Shown: positions 60,358 to 64,000 of the stretch, piece after piece | Numbering within the stretch: position 1 is the first letter of the stretch | Layout of the letters: every line of letters begins with the position of its first letter | NCBI GenBank assembly: GCA_029449235.1 | Contig: JANATG010000009.1 | Span: forward strand, 1,054,001 to 1,118,000 | Direction: 5' to 3' | DNA: 64,000 nt | Origin: Linnemannia schmuckeri | Taxonomy: Eukaryota > Mortierellomycota > Mortierellomycetes > Mortierellales > Mortierellaceae | The notes under the pieces: generated by a model | Databases searched by the model: none | Told to the model about the DNA's origin: nothing | What the model saw: the letters and a program-made list of their open reading frames with translations, nothing else | Program-made: the position numbers and the translations under genes

Positions 60358-61706
60358 TATGGAAATAAAAATGTCTCTTGGAAGACTTGTGTGCTGCGTG
60401 TTGTGCGTGCTGTGTGTGTATTGTGTCGCCTCTATGCGATTGTCTGTACGAAAACAATTGTTCTAGTGAGCAAAGAAATAAAGACATGAAGCTGCACGCA
60501 GGAGAGACGAGAGGGAGACAGAAAGGAGGGAGGGAGAGAACAAAGACAAGTGCGTGTAAGTGTCTGTGTGAGAGAGAAGAGACGAAAAATAAAGATATGA
60601 GGGACGAAAAGGAGGAAAGAAGACAAAAAAGAAGAAAAATAATAAAGGGAGAGGAACACCTATTTCTTTATTCACTTGCACCTCCTCGCTCCCTTTTTTT
60701 TATTTTTGTTAGTACTAAATGACGGATCGAAATTATTGAAAGTTAAGAGCCGGATAGAGGCAACATGAGCTTCACCCAATCCTTCCTCTCTCCTGCATCC
60801 TCACAATACGGGCACCGATTGGAGAGCCAGCAACCAGCCAGTGAATATCAATTTCGACGCTATTCCTGCCTGCACTACCTTTCAGAATAAAGATGCCGGT
60901 CACCAAAACCAACAGGAACGAGAGATGCAAACAAATAAAAGTGGTTCTCGTAACATGGCAGCCTTATCTCTCTTCCCTTTACTGTGATTCACTGGGATCA
61001 AGTCCTCCACTTCGGTCCTCTTGCTACTTCACGGAAACCCCCTTCCGGCAACCATCCTTGAGTTTTAACCACTGAGTCTAAACATTGAACGACATCATAG
61101 CTGAGGACGATGATCCCAGTCTCATGACTTTTTTTACTGCTCCTTTTGAGAGGGAAGGAGCAGAGGGATACTTCTTGGCCCACGTTGTTCACCCAAGGAA
61201 CAACCTTTGCCCAGAAGGGGATCATTGTTGCTCAGAATCATTAACACGTTCCTTTTACCATTTATTGCTCATTACGTTTCTCGATAATACCCCAGTGTCC
61301 CGTCTCTCAAACATACTAGCTAGGATCGTCATCACCTTATGCCTGTGGCTACTCTCTTTCATTTGTGTTCATCTATCATCTGCGCGGTTTCAGCATCGCA
61401 ACCATTACGTTCACGCATACACTGGCAGTGAATCCTTCCTCTCCCTTCCTCTTGGGCTTTTCTCTCACTCGTTAAGTGAACATCCTCCTTTCGGATGCAT
61501 GAAATCACAACCTCAAAGTCTTCCTTTCCTATCTGTCTTTCTGCTCATCTGCAAAAATAAAAATAAAAGTTTGGCACCCTGTTTTTATGCATCTGTCCCT
61601 TTCTCCTCCCTATCTTCTTCATTCAAAAAAAATGCGAACGCGTAAATGAGGCTAATGCCTTGGTTGAGAAGCATAGTATACATGGAAAATTTATTTTCAT
61701 TTACAT
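60358..61706. other. Intergenic region ATG22 / HMG-box gene
   Basis: 1.35 kb. The ATG22-proximal part (60490-60670) is purine-rich on the + strand, that is, pyrimidine-rich in the ATG22 sense direction. The rest is C/T-rich without a credible open frame; the longest (61085-61645) has no domain and uses unlikely codons. Confidence 0.5.
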
Positions 61707-64000
61707 TCATTTCTTGTTGGATACCAAGGCGGATGTCAGGGGTTGTACGACCTGGGCCTGTTGTCGCCACTGTTGCCGGAGAGAGAGAAGTGCCTTTTGT
61801 TGCTGAACAATATCTTCAAAGTAGGAGATGCTCATCTTCAGCTGCTCTTCATCACCCCAAGGAAGTGTCTGGCTGCCTACTGACAATGGCACGGACTGAC
61901 TTGATATCATCAGAGCATGACCATCGTCAATGCTATCGCTGCTTGTCAAATCAACTCCTGCGTTTCTGTCATTAATGTTCATACGGCTGTTGTTGTTATC
62001 GTTATCGTTGGCAAGGTTGATGTCGTTACGGCTAGGGTGGTTGAAGCTGGGGCTGCTGATGTTGGAAAAACAAACAGGGTAAGGAACGTGAGGCTCTCCA
62101 AGGGTGGTCCAGGCTGAGATGGCAATGTCCGGGTAGATGGACCCTGACGATGATGACATAGACGAGTTGCTGCTTGAGGCGGACAACAAACGTTGCTGGT
62201 CAAGGTCTGCAATATTTGGAGACGGCATATGGAGAGGGTGGCTCCATGTGCCGTCGCCAAACATATCGCTGGAGATTTGACAGCTCGATAACTCTTGTTC
62301 AGAGCCAGCGGATCCGAAATCATCCTCAAACGATGATACAGTAGCATGGAGCAGATGACCGAGGGTAGAATGGCTATGCACTGGAGACGAGGACAATATG
62401 CCCTGCTGGAAGTGCATGGTCATCAAGGGAGCAGAGGAAAACGTCGTTGGTGTGGTAGAAAGAGATTCAGGAGTGTACAAAAGACCTAAGCCAGGAGTGC
62501 CATCGAAATTGACGTCTAGCTGCCAAGGGAAGCCAATTGTTCCGGGACTTGTGCTTGTGGGGATGGTAGGATTGTACACGAGGGAGTCAAAGTGCCCGGA
62601 GAAATGGCTTGTTGCAGTCACAGCTGGGACTGGGATCTGGATAGGAGTGGACGGTTGGGGGGACTGGACGAGATTTGATGCAAGACGCGGCAAAACTGGT
62701 GGCGCAGGCTGAGGCGGAGGCTGCTGTGCCCAATTTTGATCAGCCGTGCTATCAGTGGCTGAGATACCGATATTACCCTGAAACACGGCACTCAGGGGCT
62801 TCGTCACGACTGGTAGTGGTGGTGGCTGTGCAACAGACCACTGCTGCTGAGGTGTGGCTCCAGATACTTGGGGCTGGCCAACCATGTTACTCCATCCAGG
62901 AGGGGTCTCTGAGACGGGAGTTCGAGCGAGAGCAGGTACCGAAGTAGTAACCTGGGAACCGGACCGTTGATGAGCAAGAACTTGTGTCAATCCAGATACC
63001 CCCTTCAGACCAGCCGGGAGTGGGGCATTGGGCATTGCTGAACCCTGGAGAACGAATGTAAAAGGGTTTGTTGGTGTCACACTTGTGATGCTCGATGTAC
63101 GTTCCGTAGAAATCTTGGATGACAGTGGGTCTGCCAGGCCGGGCAGTCGTTGATTTAGTCGATTAGGTCGAGGTCCTATCCGACTTTTAGAGGTTTGATT
63201 CTTCTCACTGAGATCGGCATTTCCTCTAAAGTCGAACAAGGGAGTCTCCGTCACGACAAAGCCACGCTCAGTCAAGACTGAGGGCTTGTTTGTCGCGGTG
63301 GAGTGTGCGGCGCTGGGTGTTGACTTGTCACGCTCGATGGCTTGAGGGGACGAAGCGTGCTCGGATGATTCATCTTCCTCAGGATTCACGATGTCATCTT
63401 CGGTGCCCTCAGGCTCATGGAGCGATGGCAAAGGTGAAATTGGTTTGGATGAGGAGAGCTTGGCCGCAGGGGGCGAGAGCCGAGTTGGCTTGTTCCACGG
63501 ACATCGTGCTTTTGGCTTCGCCAAATCAGTATTGCCACCATCTTTGGACGCCGGCTTGGCCGGGGTATACTTGTAGGATGGATATAAGGCTGCATGGCGA
63601 ATTTTCTCCTCCGCAGCTTGTTGGCGGTAGATTTTCTTGATCGACTCGGGCTCGTTCCTCCAGCATCGACCTGCGAGTCTGGAGATCTCTTTGTTGTTTT
63701 GGTGACCATAGCGGGCAACGATGATGGGATGCATATAGTTTCGATACATAATGAAACAGTTCGATGTGCGCTTGACTTTTCCTTCCTCTCGTATTTTCTT
63801 ACGAGCCTTTTGCTGCATCGCCGAGTGTGTTTGGACGTAGACGCCCATGGGCTGCTGAGGCTTTGGCCGAGGTGCCGGTGGTCCAGATTTGTTGATGAAC
63901 TGTAGAGGACGAGTTGAGGATGGGCCAGGGATAGTTGGGCACTTTGATGAAAGAGGAGGGGAGGGAGGGACGGAGGAGAAAGAGGATGAGGGGGTTGGGG
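61707..64000 (-). CDS. HMG-box transcription factor of the fungal MATA_HMG/Ste11 type (5' end outside window)
   Basis: Minus-strand frame open from the stop at 61707-61709 to the window edge; at least 713 residues from the ATG at 63848, and the same frame stays open for another 50 codons (CPTIPGPSS...RPKPQQP), so the true start probably lies beyond 64000. Residues about 24-95 after that Met are an HMG box: KVKRTSNCFIMYRNYMHP, NNKEISRLAGRCWRNEP, IKKIYRQQAAEEKIRHAALYP, the sequence-specific class used by mating-type and Ste11/Rox1-like regulators. The remainder is Ser/Pro/Gln-rich and ends with a Gln-rich coiled segment (QQQKALLSLRQQWRQQ). It is much longer than the SexM/SexP proteins of Mucoromycota and no triose-phosphate transporter or helicase neighbour is seen, so it is not shown to be the sex locus. 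Confidence 0.85.
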   Translation of the reverse strand, partial: PTPSSSFSSVPPSPPLSSKCPTIPGPSSTRPLQFINKSGPPAPRPKPQQPMGVYVQTHSAMQQKARKKIREEGKVKRTSNCFIMYRNYMHPIIVARYGHQNNKEISRLAGRCWRNEPESIKKIYRQQAAEEKIRHAALYPSYKYTPAKPASKDGGNTDLAKPKARCPWNKPTRLSPPAAKLSSSKPISPLPSLHEPEGTEDDIVNPEEDESSEHASSPQAIERDKSTPSAAHSTATNKPSVLTERGFVVTETPLFDFRGNADLSEKNQTSKSRIGPRPNRLNQRLPGLADPLSSKISTERTSSITSVTPTNPFTFVLQGSAMPNAPLPAGLKGVSGLTQVLAHQRSGSQVTTSVPALARTPVSETPPGWSNMVGQPQVSGATPQQQWSVAQPPPLPVVTKPLSAVFQGNIGISATDSTADQNWAQQPPPQPAPPVLPRLASNLVQSPQPSTPIQIPVPAVTATSHFSGHFDSLVYNPTIPTSTSPGTIGFPWQLDVNFDGTPGLGLLYTPESLSTTPTTFSSAPLMTMHFQQGILSSSPVHSHSTLGHLLHATVSSFEDDFGSAGSEQELSSCQISSDMFGDGTWSHPLHMPSPNIADLDQQRLLSASSSNSSMSSSSGSIYPDIAISAWTTLGEPHVPYPVCFSNISSPSFNHPSRNDINLANDNDNNNSRMNINDRNAGVDLTSSDSIDDGHALMISSQSVPLSVGSQTLPWGDEEQLKMSISYFEDIVQQQKALLSLRQQWRQQAQVVQPLTSALVSNKK

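Noticed and set aside
61085..61645. 186-codon plus-strand frame between ATG22 and the HMG gene
   Set aside because: Runs through C/T-rich sequence with no domain, no homology recognised and no consistent leader.
1..64000. tRNA, rRNA, CRISPR and intact transposon search by eye on both strands
   Set aside because: No GGTTCRA-type T-loop with matching acceptor stem, no regularly spaced direct repeats, and no transposase, reverse transcriptase or terminal repeats were recognised.

Overview
This is a window of nuclear DNA from a filamentous, early-diverging fungus. Mortierellomycota/Mucoromycota is the likeliest placement, which is an inference from gene content and style and not from any search. 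Most genes carry short introns (about 80-430 bases) with GTAAGT-type donors. The gene set is typically fungal (a Ste12 factor with C2H2 fingers, Msh6, Arp6, Tim8, Atg22), and it also keeps genes that yeasts lack: a BRE/BABAM2-like protein, LRRC40-like and TMEM94-like proteins, and a PTEN close to animal PTEN. I found no prokaryotic operons, CRISPR arrays, rRNA, tRNA or intact transposons.

Layout. 1-6459: gene-free, pyrimidine-rich DNA upstream of STE12. 6460-9315: STE12-like factor. 9588-14384: MSH6 in 11 exons. 14648-17214 (-): secreted acid-sphingomyelinase-like phosphodiesterase with a saposin domain. 20223-22507 (-): a second, broken copy of that gene. 22508-26145: gene desert. 26146-29458 (-): coiled-coil protein of unknown role. 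30250-32098 (-): ARP6, divergent from 32361-34322, a divergent 3'-5' exonuclease-fold protein. 34773-36371 (-): F-box-like protein. 36703-37527: TIM8. 38144-40667: LRRC40-like protein. 40997-46379 (-): TMEM94-like P-type-ATPase relative, divergent from 46781-48914, BRE-like. 49144-52711 (-): PTEN. 53920-55367: EI24-like membrane protein. 55665-56405 (-): GCR1_C-domain protein. 57032-60357 (-): ATG22. 61707 to the right edge (-): HMG-box factor, 5' end outside the window.

The genes do not form one pathway. They are mostly housekeeping: DNA repair (MSH6, possibly BRE), chromatin (ARP6 of SWR1), mitochondrial import (TIM8), vacuole and membrane (ATG22, EI24, TMEM94-like), phosphoinositide signalling (PTEN) and transcription (STE12, HMG, GCR1_C).

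No clearly new biological system is visible. The best leads are: the tandem phosphodiesterase pair, one copy dead through at least three frameshifts, a nonsense codon and loss of a catalytic His, with a different intron set; a Tim8 that has lost the paired outer cysteines C1 and C4; GC-AG introns in the two neighbouring genes BRE and PTEN; and splice junctions in the TMEM94-like and ATG22 genes where canonical sites do not restore the frame. Exon boundaries were worked out by hand from splice signals, reading-frame phase and remembered family features; no alignment was run.
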